Positions 1 to 8,779 of a DNA stretch of 60,946 bases are shown here, piece by piece (the stretch's first letter is position 1; each line of letters begins with the position of its first letter). Below the pieces are notes generated by a model. The model saw only the letters and a program-made list of their open reading frames with translations, ran no database searches and was not told the DNA's origin. A program made the translations under genes and the position numbers. The stretch comes from Lachnospiraceae bacterium (GTDB lineage Bacteria; Bacillota; Clostridia; Lachnospirales; Lachnospiraceae): the NCBI GenBank assembly GCA_028693165.1, contig JAQUVX010000026.1, positions 1 to 60,946 of the forward strand. Direction: 5' to 3'.

Positions 1-1
1 A

Positions 2-115
2 ATATGGTTTAGAGGAGAAATACGAAAGCGTAAAATCGGATGGAATGAAAAGTGGAAATCATACAGGATAGCAAAGAAAAATCATGGTGCAGAGTATAAC
101 GACTATTTTAGCTAA
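2..115 (+). CDS. 3' end of an unidentified phage gene (partial)
   Basis: An open frame enters from the left edge and stops with TAA at 113-115, giving 37 residues rich in Lys, Arg and Trp. It precedes small phage genes of the late-regulator region. It is too short to assign to a family; it may be the end of an early or replication-module gene. Confidence 0.45.
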   Translation: MWFRGEIRKRKIGWNEKWKSYRIAKKNHGAEYNDYFS

Positions 116-143
116 ACTGAAATTTAGCGAAAGAAGGAGACCT

Positions 144-302
144 ATGAGAAAAGACAGCAAGGAGCGCCGCGCCGCCCGCAAGCAGATCGAGATGATCATG
201 GAGGCAGCGGTCGCCAAGGACCCGCCGGTTAAGACGTGGAGTGCGACACATCCGGCATACTACGGGACGGTGCTGTGTCCGGACCGGCGGTACCGGAAGT
301 AG
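144..302 (+). CDS. Small basic phage protein, 52 aa
   Basis: The start is the ATG at 144, preceded by a good AAGGAG site; an upstream in-frame ATG at 84 lacks one. The protein has a strongly basic N-terminal third (RRAARKQ) followed by a predicted helix and a Pro/Tyr-containing tail. It sits just before the late regulator gene with a 21-bp gap, so both are probably cotranscribed. I recognise no domain. Confidence 0.55.
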   Translation: MRKDSKERRAARKQIEMIMEAAVAKDPPVKTWSATHPAYYGTVLCPDRRYRK

Positions 303-323
303 GGCAGAAGGGAGGAGATGCCA

Positions 324-737
324 ATGAGAATTAAGATAACCCGCAGGCTGTTGGACGAGTACCGGAAGCTAAAACGGGAGATACCGTTACTGGAACTGGA
401 GCTGCGGGAGATGCAGCAGGGAGACAACGGATTTAACAACAGCACCATATTTGATTATCGCACCGGGGAGCCGCGGCCACAGAGCGTAGTGGGGTTTGAT
501 TGGCCGTTGTACGAGCGCAGGGAGATGGTGGTCAAAAATAAAAAGGCCAAGTGCAAAGCAGTGGAAAAGTGGATCGACGCGATTGAGGATGGTCAGACAC
601 GATGCGTGTTTCGAATGTTTTACATAGATGGGATGAGCTGGGAGAAGATCGCCGGCAAGACAGGATATGCGAGCAGTCCGGATTATCCGAGGCTGTATAT
701 TCGTGATAAATATCTGAGAGATAACGCGATTTCTTAA
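324..737 (+). CDS. Phage late transcription regulator, sigma-like DUF1492/ArpU type
   Basis: A 137-residue protein. The N-terminal helical region (LLDEYRKLKREIPLLELEL) is followed by a charged linker and a C-terminal sigma-region-4-like helix-turn-helix with the phrase MFYIDGMSWEKIAGKTGY. Proteins of this kind lie directly upstream of terminase genes in Firmicutes phages and are thought to switch on late transcription. The ATG at 324 is preferred over 318 because GGAGG lies about 8 bases before it. The family assignment rests on pattern and position, not a search. Confidence 0.6.
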   Translation: MRIKITRRLLDEYRKLKREIPLLELELREMQQGDNGFNNSTIFDYRTGEPRPQSVVGFDWPLYERREMVVKNKKAKCKAVEKWIDAIEDGQTRCVFRMFYIDGMSWEKIAGKTGYASSPDYPRLYIRDKYLRDNAIS

Positions 738-826
738 AATATATCGTTTATATCGGAAATATCGTGTTAAAGTAGAATTAGGCCAAAGGGCGAAAGCCAG
801 TGGCCGGTTATCCTCCCCCGCAAATA

Positions 827-856
827 TGGCGGCCAGGTGCCACAGCTTGGCCGCCA
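827..856 (+). terminator. GC-rich hairpin after the regulator gene
   Basis: TGGCGGCCA and TGGCCGCCA form a perfect 9-bp stem with a 12-base loop. Only three T residues follow, so it is a weak intrinsic terminator candidate or a structural element. Apart from this and the tRNA and terminator listed next, I see nothing in 738-1124. Confidence 0.4.
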
Positions 857-927
857 TTTAGGTGATGACGGTTAACACCAGTGCATAGCGCAGATCCCGT
901 CCCATACCGGGGACGACCCGGTACTGT

Positions 928-1000
928 AGCGAGGTGGAGCAGTCGGAAGCTCGCCAGGTTCATACCCTGGAGGTCGCAGGTTCAAATCCTGCCTTCGCAA
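928..1000 (+). tRNA. Phage tRNA-Met (CAU), initiator-like
   Basis: The cloverleaf is 73 nt. The acceptor pairs AGCGAGG with CTTCGCA, leaving an A1 x A72 mismatch. The D stem is GAGC/GCTC, the anticodon stem CCAGG/CCTGG around TTCATAC (anticodon CAT at 961-963), and the T stem GCAGG/CCTGC. The unpaired 1-72 position and the D-arm and variable-loop text resemble bacterial initiator tRNA. However, only two of the three G-C pairs normally found at the base of the initiator anticodon stem are kept. CCA is not encoded. It lies between the late regulator and the Septu genes. Confidence 0.85.
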
Positions 1001-1044
1001 TTCGCCTGGTTTAGGGATCTCCACCCAGACATTCCAGGCGCATG

Positions 1045-1075
1045 AGGCACCCTTGAAAAATAGGGTGTCTTTTTG
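1045..1075 (+). terminator. Intrinsic terminator after the phage tRNA
   Basis: GGCACCCT pairs with AGGGTGTC across an 8-base loop and is followed by TTTTTG. It separates the tRNA transcript from the Septu operon starting at 1125. Confidence 0.7.
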
Positions 1076-1124
1076 TGTGGACATACATAGGTGCATATTG
1101 AATAAATAAAAGAAAGGTGATAAC

Positions 1125-2312
1125 ATGAACATATCTATTTTAGTTTTGGATGGAGGGAAAAAATTGAAACTTGAGAAGTTAGATATTAATGGCATTGGAG
1201 GAATTAAGCAGTTATCACTTACATTTAATCCTGGATTAAACGTTATTTGTGGAGAAAATGGGGTTGGAAAAACGACAGTATTAAATATAATCGCAGATGC
1301 TTTTTCGTATACAAATAGAGCAATTAAGAGAAATGTTGCTGTAGAAAAAGGAACATATACGGCTAAATTCGATGTAAAAGCAGTTAATGAAGAGGTGACG
1401 GATTTTGATCCAGAGGATCACAGTGGTATGCGCAATAACTATAGAGATGCAATGTATTTAATGAATTTACGCGTGAACAGAGATATAAAATATTGTAAAT
1501 TAAATGCAGTGCCAAGTGATACGCAGCGCCCAGATTATCAATTGGGACAGCAAGCAACAGCCGGATTATCTTCTGATGAAATTAAAGGTTGGTTTGTAAA
1601 CCGCTGTCTTTACTCAAGACAAGAACGTGGATTTACGGAAGTTATGAGAAAAAATTTAGAGATGGCACAAAAATCATTTGGTATGTTGGATGAAAAAACA
1701 TTATTTGATTATATAGATCCACGTAGCAATGATGTAATTTTGAAAACTCCAAAAGGAGAAATTTATTTTGAATATTTATCATCGGGATATAAAACTTGCA
1801 TTTTTATTATTCTTGGAATATTAAAAGAGATAGAATTTAGGTTTAAAGACGTTTTGTATGACACATATAGTGGGATTATACTTATAGATGAAGTGGATAT
1901 TCATTTACATCCAACATGGCAGACTAAATTATTGAACGCTTTGAAGACAATTTTTCGGAATTCGCAAATTATTGTTACAACACATAGCCCAAGTATCTTA
2001 CAAAGTATAGAGAAAGAAGAAATCATTGCACTTACATTAAATGAAAATGGCGAGACCATAATAGAGGAACTGAATTTAGGCGAATATGGGTTACAGGGAT
2101 GGACTTTAGAAGAAATATTACAAGATGTTATGGGGATGCCAGGTACAACATCAGAATTATACGAAGTTACCATAAAAGCATTTGATAAGGCTATGGATGA
2201 TGAAAACATTCCAGAAATTAAGAGGAATTATGAAATTTTAGATAAAATGCTCCATCCAGACAGTACATTAAGAAAACTTTTACAAATCCAAATGGCAGGA
2301 ATGGAGGAGTAG
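1125..2312 (+). CDS. ptuA: Septu-type AAA/ABC ATPase PtuA
   Basis: A 395-residue P-loop ATPase of the SMC/OLD-like AAA class. Visible motifs are Walker A GENGVGKTT (43-51), the ABC signature-like LSSG (218-221), Walker B IILIDEVD (251-258) and the switch TTHSPS (285-290). In the Septu anti-phage system this ATPase works with an HNH nuclease, and the next gene encodes one with a 2-bp gap. The ATG at 1125 has AAAGGTG upstream; a TTG near 1164 with GGAGGG is a possible shorter start. The gene is clearly more AT-rich than the terminase genes and ends in its own operon, which suggests acquired cargo. It could instead be another ATPase-HNH defence pair such as a retron-associated one, but no reverse transcriptase is present. 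Confidence 0.78.
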   Translation: MNISILVLDGGKKLKLEKLDINGIGGIKQLSLTFNPGLNVICGENGVGKTTVLNIIADAFSYTNRAIKRNVAVEKGTYTAKFDVKAVNEEVTDFDPEDHSGMRNNYRDAMYLMNLRVNRDIKYCKLNAVPSDTQRPDYQLGQQATAGLSSDEIKGWFVNRCLYSRQERGFTEVMRKNLEMAQKSFGMLDEKTLFDYIDPRSNDVILKTPKGEIYFEYLSSGYKTCIFIILGILKEIEFRFKDVLYDTYSGIILIDEVDIHLHPTWQTKLLNALKTIFRNSQIIVTTHSPSILQSIEKEEIIALTLNENGETIIEELNLGEYGLQGWTLEEILQDVMGMPGTTSELYEVTIKAFDKAMDDENIPEIKRNYEILDKMLHPDSTLRKLLQIQMAGMEE

Positions 2313-2314
2313 GA

Positions 2315-3085
2315 GTGATAAAATTAGAACGACCGGATAAACCATCCGAATTAACTGAGGAAAAAGAAAAAGAGTTAGTTCAAGAATTCAAAGATACGGA
2401 GCGTGCTGTTTGGAGAAAAGATTATATTACAGAACCGTTATTTAATATGTCACATGGTAAGTGCTGTTATTGCGAAACAGTTCTCGGAACTCAAGCCAGA
2501 CCTATGAACGTAGAGCATTTTCATTGCAAAGAGGCTTATCCAAATGAGGTAGTAACGTGGGATAATCTTTTACCTTCATGTGGACAATGCAATTCAAATA
2601 AAGGAAAACATGACACTATAAAAGATGGTTTAATTATTAATCCTACTATCGATAATCCTAAGGAATATTTATATTTAAAATATTTTATGATTAAAAGTAA
2701 AGATAATCAATTGGGAAGTATTGGGAGAAGGACAGTAGAATTACTGGATTTAAATAATCGAGAACGTCTTGTTAATCCTAGGATTCTGATTGCGGATACA
2801 ATGAGACAGAAGTTAGAAAATATACATGAAAAGGCAGTAGATCTTGCAGGGAGACAGGATGGTAAACAGTACAATAGAACTAAAATAGTGAATGGAATAA
2901 GAGATATTCTTAGAATGGCTCAGCCGGATGCAGAGTATAGTGCTTTTATGTCTACAATTATTCTGACAGATGAAGATTATTTAGAAACTAGAGATATTTT
3001 AATAGCGAAAGAATTGTGGACTAAGGAATTTGAAGTGATGCATAATAAGGCGAGCGAAATAAAGCTAGATACTGAAATAAAATAA
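2315..3085 (+). CDS. ptuB: Septu-type HNH endonuclease PtuB
   Basis: 256 residues starting at GTG 2315, after AGGAG overlapping the end of ptuA. The N-terminal half is a zinc-containing HNH fold: CYC-E at 51-54, VEHF at 66-69, the WDNL phrase at 82-85 and CGQCN..KG at 89-97. The C-terminal half is helical with no recognised motif. In characterised Septu systems the HNH protein is the DNA-cleaving effector controlled by PtuA. The pair is tightly coupled, is followed by its own terminator and is AT-rich like its partner, so it is probably a moron that protects the lysogen from other phages. Confidence 0.8.
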   Translation: MIKLERPDKPSELTEEKEKELVQEFKDTERAVWRKDYITEPLFNMSHGKCCYCETVLGTQARPMNVEHFHCKEAYPNEVVTWDNLLPSCGQCNSNKGKHDTIKDGLIINPTIDNPKEYLYLKYFMIKSKDNQLGSIGRRTVELLDLNNRERLVNPRILIADTMRQKLENIHEKAVDLAGRQDGKQYNRTKIVNGIRDILRMAQPDAEYSAFMSTIILTDEDYLETRDILIAKELWTKEFEVMHNKASEIKLDTEIK

Positions 3086-3098
3086 GGATTCAAAAGCA

Positions 3099-3126
3099 GA
3101 GAGATAGCCCTGGCTGTCTCTTTTTC
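3099..3126 (+). terminator. Intrinsic terminator of the Septu operon
   Basis: GAGATAGC pairs with GCTGTCTC (one G-T pair) around a short loop and is followed by TTTTTCT. It closes the defence operon just before the terminase genes. Confidence 0.7.
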
Positions 3127-3160
3127 TATACCCAAAACAAACGAATCGAGGTGGTAAGGC

Positions 3161-4024
3161 ATGGCCAGAGCGCCAGATAAACGAATAACCGAAGCGAAAG
3201 CCATGTACCTGTCTGGCATGAAATTAGTTGAGATTGCAAGTCAACTAAGTTTGCCGGAAGGAACGGTTCGCCGGTGGAAGTCAACCTACAAATGGAATAG
3301 CGAACATTCGGATAAAGATAATGAGCGTTCGGAAAAGAAAGCGAACGTTCGGAAAGCGAAAAAGGAAGTCGTTGAGGAGGAAGTCAGGCAGGTGGTTGAA
3401 AACCCTGATCTGACGGATAAGCAGCGGCTTTTTTGTTTGTATTATGTTCGATGTTTTAACGCTACGAAGGCCTACCGGAAAGCATATGAATGCGCATATG
3501 ATGTGGCTAACGCAGAGGGATACAAGCTCCTTGTAAAGCCTTGTGTTAAAGATGAAATTATGAGGCTTAAGCAGAATCGCCTCAACCGTGAGATGCTGGA
3601 TGAGCACGACATCTTTCAAAAGTACATGGACATTGCCTTTTCCGACATTACGGATTATGTAGAGTTTGGTAGGGAGAAGGTCCAGGTAATGGGTGCCTTT
3701 GGCCCAGTAGAGGTAAAAGATCCCGCCACCGGAAAGAAAGTACCGCTGATGAAAGAGATAAACAGCGTCCGGCTCCGGGAATCAACGCAGGTGGATGGAA
3801 CGTTGATCACGGAGGTCAAGCAGGGAAAAGACGGGGCCAGCATCAAGGTGGCAGACCGTATGGCTGCATTAAAATGGATCGCGGATCACATGGATCTGGC
3901 CAGCGAAGAGCAGAGAGCCAGAATTGCGCAGATGAAAGCGCAAACTGATAAACTCACCGGAAATAATCAGGAGATTGAGGATTTAGGCGATATAGAGGGT
4001 GATATTTATGGCAACAGCAAATAG
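3161..4024 (+). CDS. terS: Terminase small subunit
   Basis: 287 residues. An N-terminal helix-turn-helix (residues about 10-45, SGMKLVEIASQLSLPEGTVR) for DNA recognition is followed by a charged linker. The core from about residue 85 (LTDKQRLFCLYYV, FNATKAYRKAY) is typical of the PBSX/Terminase_2 small subunit. It selects phage DNA for packaging with the large subunit encoded next, whose start overlaps its end by 17 bp. The RBS GAGGTGG precedes the ATG. Confidence 0.9.
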   Translation: MARAPDKRITEAKAMYLSGMKLVEIASQLSLPEGTVRRWKSTYKWNSEHSDKDNERSEKKANVRKAKKEVVEEEVRQVVENPDLTDKQRLFCLYYVRCFNATKAYRKAYECAYDVANAEGYKLLVKPCVKDEIMRLKQNRLNREMLDEHDIFQKYMDIAFSDITDYVEFGREKVQVMGAFGPVEVKDPATGKKVPLMKEINSVRLRESTQVDGTLITEVKQGKDGASIKVADRMAALKWIADHMDLASEEQRARIAQMKAQTDKLTGNNQEIEDLGDIEGDIYGNSK

Positions 4025-5387
4025 ATTCAGCAGGAAGAAAACAATCCCTTTCAACTTTTCTGAGAAACACAAGGAATACATCCGGAAGTGCGCGGCCAAC
4101 AGCTATAACGTGGCGGAAGGGGCGGTGCGTGCAGGTAAGACGGTGGACAATGTGTTTGCATTTGCCCATGAGCTGAAGACCACACCAGACCGCATCCACT
4201 TGGCAACGGGCTCCACGACGGCAAACGCCAAACTGAATATAGGTGATGCCAACGGATTCGGAATTGAGTGGATATTCCGGGGACAGTGTCACTGGGGAAA
4301 ATACAAGGACAACGAAGCATTGTTTGTAAATGGGCCAGACACAGGACACAAGCAAAAAATCATCATCTTTGCTGGCGGCGGAAAGGCAGACAGTTTCAAG
4401 AAGATTCGTGGTAACTCTTACGGCATGTGGATCGCAACAGAGATCAACCTGCATCACGACAACACGATCAAGGAGGCATTCAACCGTCAGCTGGCGGCCA
4501 AGCGGTTAAAGATATTCTGGGATCTGAATCCGGACAATCCGAAGGCGGCCATATATTCAGACTATATTGACAAATACCAGAAGCAGGCAAAGGAAGGAAA
4601 CTTCCCGGCTGGGTACAATTACATGCATTGTACGATCTATGACAATATCAATCTCACCCCGGAGCGCCTGCATGAGATAGAGATCCGGTATGATAAAAAC
4701 AGCATCTGGTACATGCGTGATATCAAGGGGATGCGGGTAATTGCAAGCGGCCTGATCTATCGTCGGTTTGCGGATGGTATCAGCACGAAGCAAGATACAT
4801 TCCGACTGGACGATAGGCCGAAAGACATTATGGAAATCAATTTAGGCATTGATTTTGGTGGCAGCAGTTCTGGCCATTCCTTTACAGCTACTGCAATCAC
4901 GCGGGGATATCATAACGTGGTTGCGCTGGCAACGCAGTGGATCGGCTGTAAGGATGAAAAAGGTAATCAGATTGAGATAGATCCGGAGATGCTGGGCAAT
5001 ATGTTTTGTAATTTTGCGCAGAAGGTCATCAGCCGATACGGATACGTCACGATGGTTTATGCTGACAGCGCGGAGCAGACCCTGATCGCCGGCATTCGCA
5101 GCAGCCTGCGGAAGCATGGACTTGGCTGGATTCGCGTGGAAAATGCATTGAAAACAGAGATAAATGACCGTATCAACGCTACCTCCATACTGATGGCACA
5201 GGGGCGTTTTTATTATGTCGGAAATGAGTGCCGGAGTCTGGTGGATGCACTCAGCACGGCTGTATGGGATCCGGAAGAGGTCACGAAGAATGTCCGGTTG
5301 GATGATGGCACCAGTGATATTGATAGTCTGGACAGTTTTGAGTATACTTTTGAGCGACTGATCAGCCGCTTGATCAAATATGGATAA
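4008..5387 (+). CDS. terL: Terminase large subunit
   Basis: 459 residues from the ATG at 4008 (GAGGG 8 bases upstream; a GTG at 3999 is in frame). The N-terminal ATPase shows Walker A GAVRAGKT near residue 37. The C-terminal nuclease begins at LGIDFGGSSSG (about 280), giving the first acidic residue of the RNase-H-like site, with further Asp residues near YADSAEQ. The family is the PBSX-type phage_terminase_3. It packages DNA into the prohead through the portal encoded next. Confidence 0.93.
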   Translation: MATANRFSRKKTIPFNFSEKHKEYIRKCAANSYNVAEGAVRAGKTVDNVFAFAHELKTTPDRIHLATGSTTANAKLNIGDANGFGIEWIFRGQCHWGKYKDNEALFVNGPDTGHKQKIIIFAGGGKADSFKKIRGNSYGMWIATEINLHHDNTIKEAFNRQLAAKRLKIFWDLNPDNPKAAIYSDYIDKYQKQAKEGNFPAGYNYMHCTIYDNINLTPERLHEIEIRYDKNSIWYMRDIKGMRVIASGLIYRRFADGISTKQDTFRLDDRPKDIMEINLGIDFGGSSSGHSFTATAITRGYHNVVALATQWIGCKDEKGNQIEIDPEMLGNMFCNFAQKVISRYGYVTMVYADSAEQTLIAGIRSSLRKHGLGWIRVENALKTEINDRINATSILMAQGRFYYVGNECRSLVDALSTAVWDPEEVTKNVRLDDGTSDIDSLDSFEYTFERLISRLIKYG

Positions 5388-5402
5388 CGGGAGGTGATGA
5401 GA

Positions 5403-6767
5403 GTGAAATACAGTAAAATGTTGGGTATGATACAGCAGGTTTTGAGCAAGGATGACGGCCGAATAGATTTTGCCCTGACAGCAAAGATGGCAAAAAGGAT
5501 AGAGCTGTGGTCGAGAATGTATGAAGGCCGAGCTCCATGGTTGTCTGAAACTGTGCAGGACGCAGAGCTGTCACCGGCGATCGCAAGTGAAACAGCAAGG
5601 CTCATCACCTTGGAGTTGCAGTCAGAAATTACGGGAAGTGCAAGAGCGGAGTATCTTGCGAATCCGTACAATACTTTGCTCGGATCATTGCGCAGGTATG
5701 TTGAGTATGGATGTGCAAAAGGTGGACTGATTATTAAGCCTTATGTGTCCAGCCGGGGCATTGAGATACAGTACGTGCAGGCAGACTGCTTTTTCCCGAT
5801 CGACTTTGATGCATCCGGGAACATTACACGGTGCGTGTTCCTTGATCAGTTCAGGAAAGGGGACAAGATCTATTCTAGACTGGAAGTGCATCTGCTTGAA
5901 AATGGATATGCTAAGATATCGAACAGGGCATTCCTGGCGACCAATGATTATACGCTTGGCAGTGAAATCAGTATAGCTATGGTGGACAGGTGGTCGGAAC
6001 TGGCACCCACGGCAATCCTGCCATCTGATCGGCAACTGTTTGGATATTTCAAGGTTCCTCTGGCCAATGCAGATGATTCTGATAGCCCGCTGGGGGTATC
6101 CACCTATTCCAGAGCGATCGGACTTACGAGCGAGGCAGACAGGCGGAATAGCCAGATCAACTGGGAGTACAGCGCGAAAGAGGCAGCAATCCACGCAAAT
6201 TCATCTCTGCTGAAGCGTAATCAGGAGACTCAGAAGCCGGAGCTTCCAAAAGGGAAAGAAAGGTTGTACCGTGAGGTCGATTATAATACCGGACCAACGG
6301 ATAAACCATTCTTTGAGACCTTCTCTCCGGATATACGCGATGTGTCGCTCTATAATGGATTCAATAATCTGCTGAGGCGGATTGAATTCAACTGCTGCCT
6401 TGCCTATGGCACGCTTTCCGATCCTCAAAATATCGACAAAACGGCAACGGAGATCAAGGCCAGTAAGCAGAGATCTTACACTTATGTGTCTGACTGTCAG
6501 ATGGCATTGCAGAAGGCGCTGGAAGATGCAGTATACGCAATGGACTATTACTGTAGCTTGTATCATCTGGCTCTGACTGGGACTTACGAGCTGTCCTTCA
6601 AGTGGGATGACAGCATTATCATCGATGCGGAGCAGGAGCGGGAGCAGGATCGAAAGGATGTAGCAATGGGTGTAATGAAGCTGGAAGAGTACAGAGCAAA
6701 ATGGTATGGGGAGACATTAGAAGAAGCTGCTAAGAATCTCCCGGAACCGGCACTGACGGAGGAGTGA
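5403..6767 (+). CDS. Portal protein, A118/SPP1-like
   Basis: A 454-residue protein from GTG 5403, spaced 7 bases after GGGAGGT; the same RBS-GTG spelling recurs at 8780. Content and place (after terL, before a minor head protein) match the A118-type portal family: an N-terminal Arg/Lys-rich region, a central beta-rich region (PFNTLLGSL-like, YVQADCFFPIDFD) and an acidic C-terminal tail. The portal dodecamer forms the packaging channel and head-tail connection. The ATG at 5397 is an alternative start. Confidence 0.85.
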   Translation: MKYSKMLGMIQQVLSKDDGRIDFALTAKMAKRIELWSRMYEGRAPWLSETVQDAELSPAIASETARLITLELQSEITGSARAEYLANPYNTLLGSLRRYVEYGCAKGGLIIKPYVSSRGIEIQYVQADCFFPIDFDASGNITRCVFLDQFRKGDKIYSRLEVHLLENGYAKISNRAFLATNDYTLGSEISIAMVDRWSELAPTAILPSDRQLFGYFKVPLANADDSDSPLGVSTYSRAIGLTSEADRRNSQINWEYSAKEAAIHANSSLLKRNQETQKPELPKGKERLYREVDYNTGPTDKPFFETFSPDIRDVSLYNGFNNLLRRIEFNCCLAYGTLSDPQNIDKTATEIKASKQRSYTYVSDCQMALQKALEDAVYAMDYYCSLYHLALTGTYELSFKWDDSIIIDAEQEREQDRKDVAMGVMKLEEYRAKWYGETLEEAAKNLPEPALTEE

Positions 6768-6772
6768 TCTAA

Positions 6773-8554
6773 GTGACGCCAGAAGAACTGGAAAAGCTGC
6801 CGAAACCACTGGAACGAACCATGACAAATCTGGAACTGTCCATTATGGCAGAGATTATCGATAGAATCAAGAATGCAGCTGAGATCACGCCTGTGGTTGA
6901 CTGGCTGATTATACGTCTCACTGCTATCGGTGCGGGCAAGCGTCGGATTAAGAAACTGATCTCTGATGCACTGAGAGAGTCGGACATAAAAGTGAATGAG
7001 CTTTATGAGCGTGCGGCACAATCAGATCATATCCGATCCAAAGAGATTTATGAGGATGCAGGGCAGGATTACCAGCCTTATGAGGACAACAAGTGGATGC
7101 AGCAGGTGGTGGAGGCTGTCAACCAGCAGACAAAGGATAGCCTGCGGACGATGGAAAATATCACGAAGACAACTGGTTTTAATGTTCCAATGGGCGATGG
7201 AAAGAAAGTATTCACTCCTCTGTCTGAGTATCTAGAACGAAGTTTGGATAAGGCCATGATGGGAATTGCTACCGGAGCGAAGACTTACAGTCAGGCTATT
7301 GGTGATGTGGTGGACGAAATGACGGCCAGCGGTGTCCGGGTGGTTGATTATGCATCAGGAAGAACAGACCGGATTGAGGTTGCCGCAAGACGGGCCGTGA
7401 TGACTGGGGTTGCTCAGATGACGGACAAGGTCAATGCACACAATGCTAAAGAGCTTGGTACGGATTACTGGGAGGTTGATTGGCACATGGGTGCCAGAAA
7501 CACAGGGACTGGATACATGAACCATCAGAGCTGGCAGGGTAAGGTTTATTCTTCCGATGAGATGAAAACGGTCTGTGGACTTGGCAATATGCTTGGATTC
7601 GCCGGGATTAACTGCTATCATATTCGATTTCCTTTCATCCAAGGAATCAGCAAACGTAAGTATACCGATGAATGGCTGGCGGAGCAGAACCGGAAAGAGA
7701 ACGAAAAGAAGGAGTATCACGGAAAGCAGTTTGACACCTATGGAGCGTTGCAGCATCAAAGGAAACTGGAACGCACAATCAGAAAGCAGAAGCAGGATGT
7801 GAAATTGTTGGAGGCGGCAGGAGCTGACAAGGATGATATCACAGCTGCAAAGTGCCGGCTGCGGCTGACTAATAAGACCTATGTGGACTTCTCAAAACAG
7901 ATGGGACTGCGGCAGCAGTTGGAACGGATGAAGATACCAAATCCGGTGGCGGCTGCAAACGCAGCAATCCGAAATACAGGCACAAAAGTAAATTACAATC
8001 CGCGGAATGATTATAGCGTAAATCTGGATGGCTACCCAGAGAACGTTAATTCCGGTTTGTCGAAGGCGGTTAATGATGTTGCTGAAAAAGGCGGATCAGA
8101 TGGTTTCGAGCATATGCACCTGGTTAATCTCAAAACGGGAGAAGTGGAATATTATGAGACCAACAGAATGCCGAATGAAGTTGGTTATAAGTTCTGGAAA
8201 CATCTCGATGAACACCAGGAAAACCAATATGCGTTCGTTCATAATCACAACACTGACAGTTCGTTTTCAGAGCCGGATATCAGGACGCTTCTTTCTACCA
8301 AAGAAATTCCGATTATGATTGCGGTGAGAAATGATGGCGTAAAATACATAGCAGAGAGATCAGGAGAGGCAAGAAAGTTTGGACTATTTGATGAGCTGTA
8401 TCCAGATGAAATTAATGCATTGAATCAACAGGTTCGAGATGGTATAATATCTACAGCAGAGCGCGGAAAACAGCGAGAGATTATGATTGTAAATAATCTG
8501 CTCCGCGACTATACCAAAGAGAGGGGGTTGGTTGAATATGACGGAAGAAAATAA
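6773..8554 (+). CDS. Phage minor head protein 2 with C-terminal JAMM-like domain
   Basis: 593 residues from GTG 6773, RBS GGAGGAG. Residues 1 to about 400 match A118-type minor capsid protein 2: helical, with the CYHIRFPF phrase after DYWEVDWHMGAR. From about residue 410 an extra domain follows. It contains H490-x-H492, S499 and D502 (VHNHNTDSSFSEPDI), close to the H-x-H-x7-S-x2-D zinc site of JAB/MPN (JAMM) proteases but one residue shorter. Phage minor head proteins often carry variable C-terminal effector domains that may enter the host with the DNA. The metalloprotease reading is inference. The next small gene overlaps its end by 17 bp. Confidence 0.8.
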   Translation: MTPEELEKLPKPLERTMTNLELSIMAEIIDRIKNAAEITPVVDWLIIRLTAIGAGKRRIKKLISDALRESDIKVNELYERAAQSDHIRSKEIYEDAGQDYQPYEDNKWMQQVVEAVNQQTKDSLRTMENITKTTGFNVPMGDGKKVFTPLSEYLERSLDKAMMGIATGAKTYSQAIGDVVDEMTASGVRVVDYASGRTDRIEVAARRAVMTGVAQMTDKVNAHNAKELGTDYWEVDWHMGARNTGTGYMNHQSWQGKVYSSDEMKTVCGLGNMLGFAGINCYHIRFPFIQGISKRKYTDEWLAEQNRKENEKKEYHGKQFDTYGALQHQRKLERTIRKQKQDVKLLEAAGADKDDITAAKCRLRLTNKTYVDFSKQMGLRQQLERMKIPNPVAAANAAIRNTGTKVNYNPRNDYSVNLDGYPENVNSGLSKAVNDVAEKGGSDGFEHMHLVNLKTGEVEYYETNRMPNEVGYKFWKHLDEHQENQYAFVHNHNTDSSFSEPDIRTLLSTKEIPIMIAVRNDGVKYIAERSGEARKFGLFDELYPDEINALNQQVRDGIISTAERGKQREIMIVNNLLRDYTKERGLVEYDGRK

Positions 8555-8720
8555 TGATTGGGCGACACCGACATTGAAAGAGGTACACTTCTGGAGAGAT
8601 GACATGAGCCCGGAGGAATATGATATTGAACGGGAGTACATGGCAAAAAACTGGGATAAGGTTCGCGAGGGAACATATGTCCCTCTTTGGAAACAGAAAC
8701 AGGCAGGAGCATCTGAGTGA
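8538..8720 (+). CDS. Small acidic phage protein after the minor head gene, 60 aa
   Basis: ATG 8538 (a TTG at 8532 is also possible) overlaps the end of the minor head gene in another frame, so translation is coupled. The product is rich in Asp, Glu and Trp (NDWATPTLKEVHFWRDDMS) and has no membrane segment. An acidic small protein coupled to a variable effector-like domain resembles an immunity partner, but no homologue is recognised. Confidence 0.6.
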   Translation: MTEENNDWATPTLKEVHFWRDDMSPEEYDIEREYMAKNWDKVREGTYVPLWKQKQAGASE

Positions 8721-8779
8721 TCAGGTGCTTTTATTATGTTCAAAATTTATTGCGATGCCGCAATAAGGAGGTAGTGAGA

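Noticed and set aside
1125-3085. Retron or other reverse-transcriptase defence system
   Set aside because: ATPase and HNH resemble retron partners, but no reverse transcriptase or msr/msd-like RNA is present.
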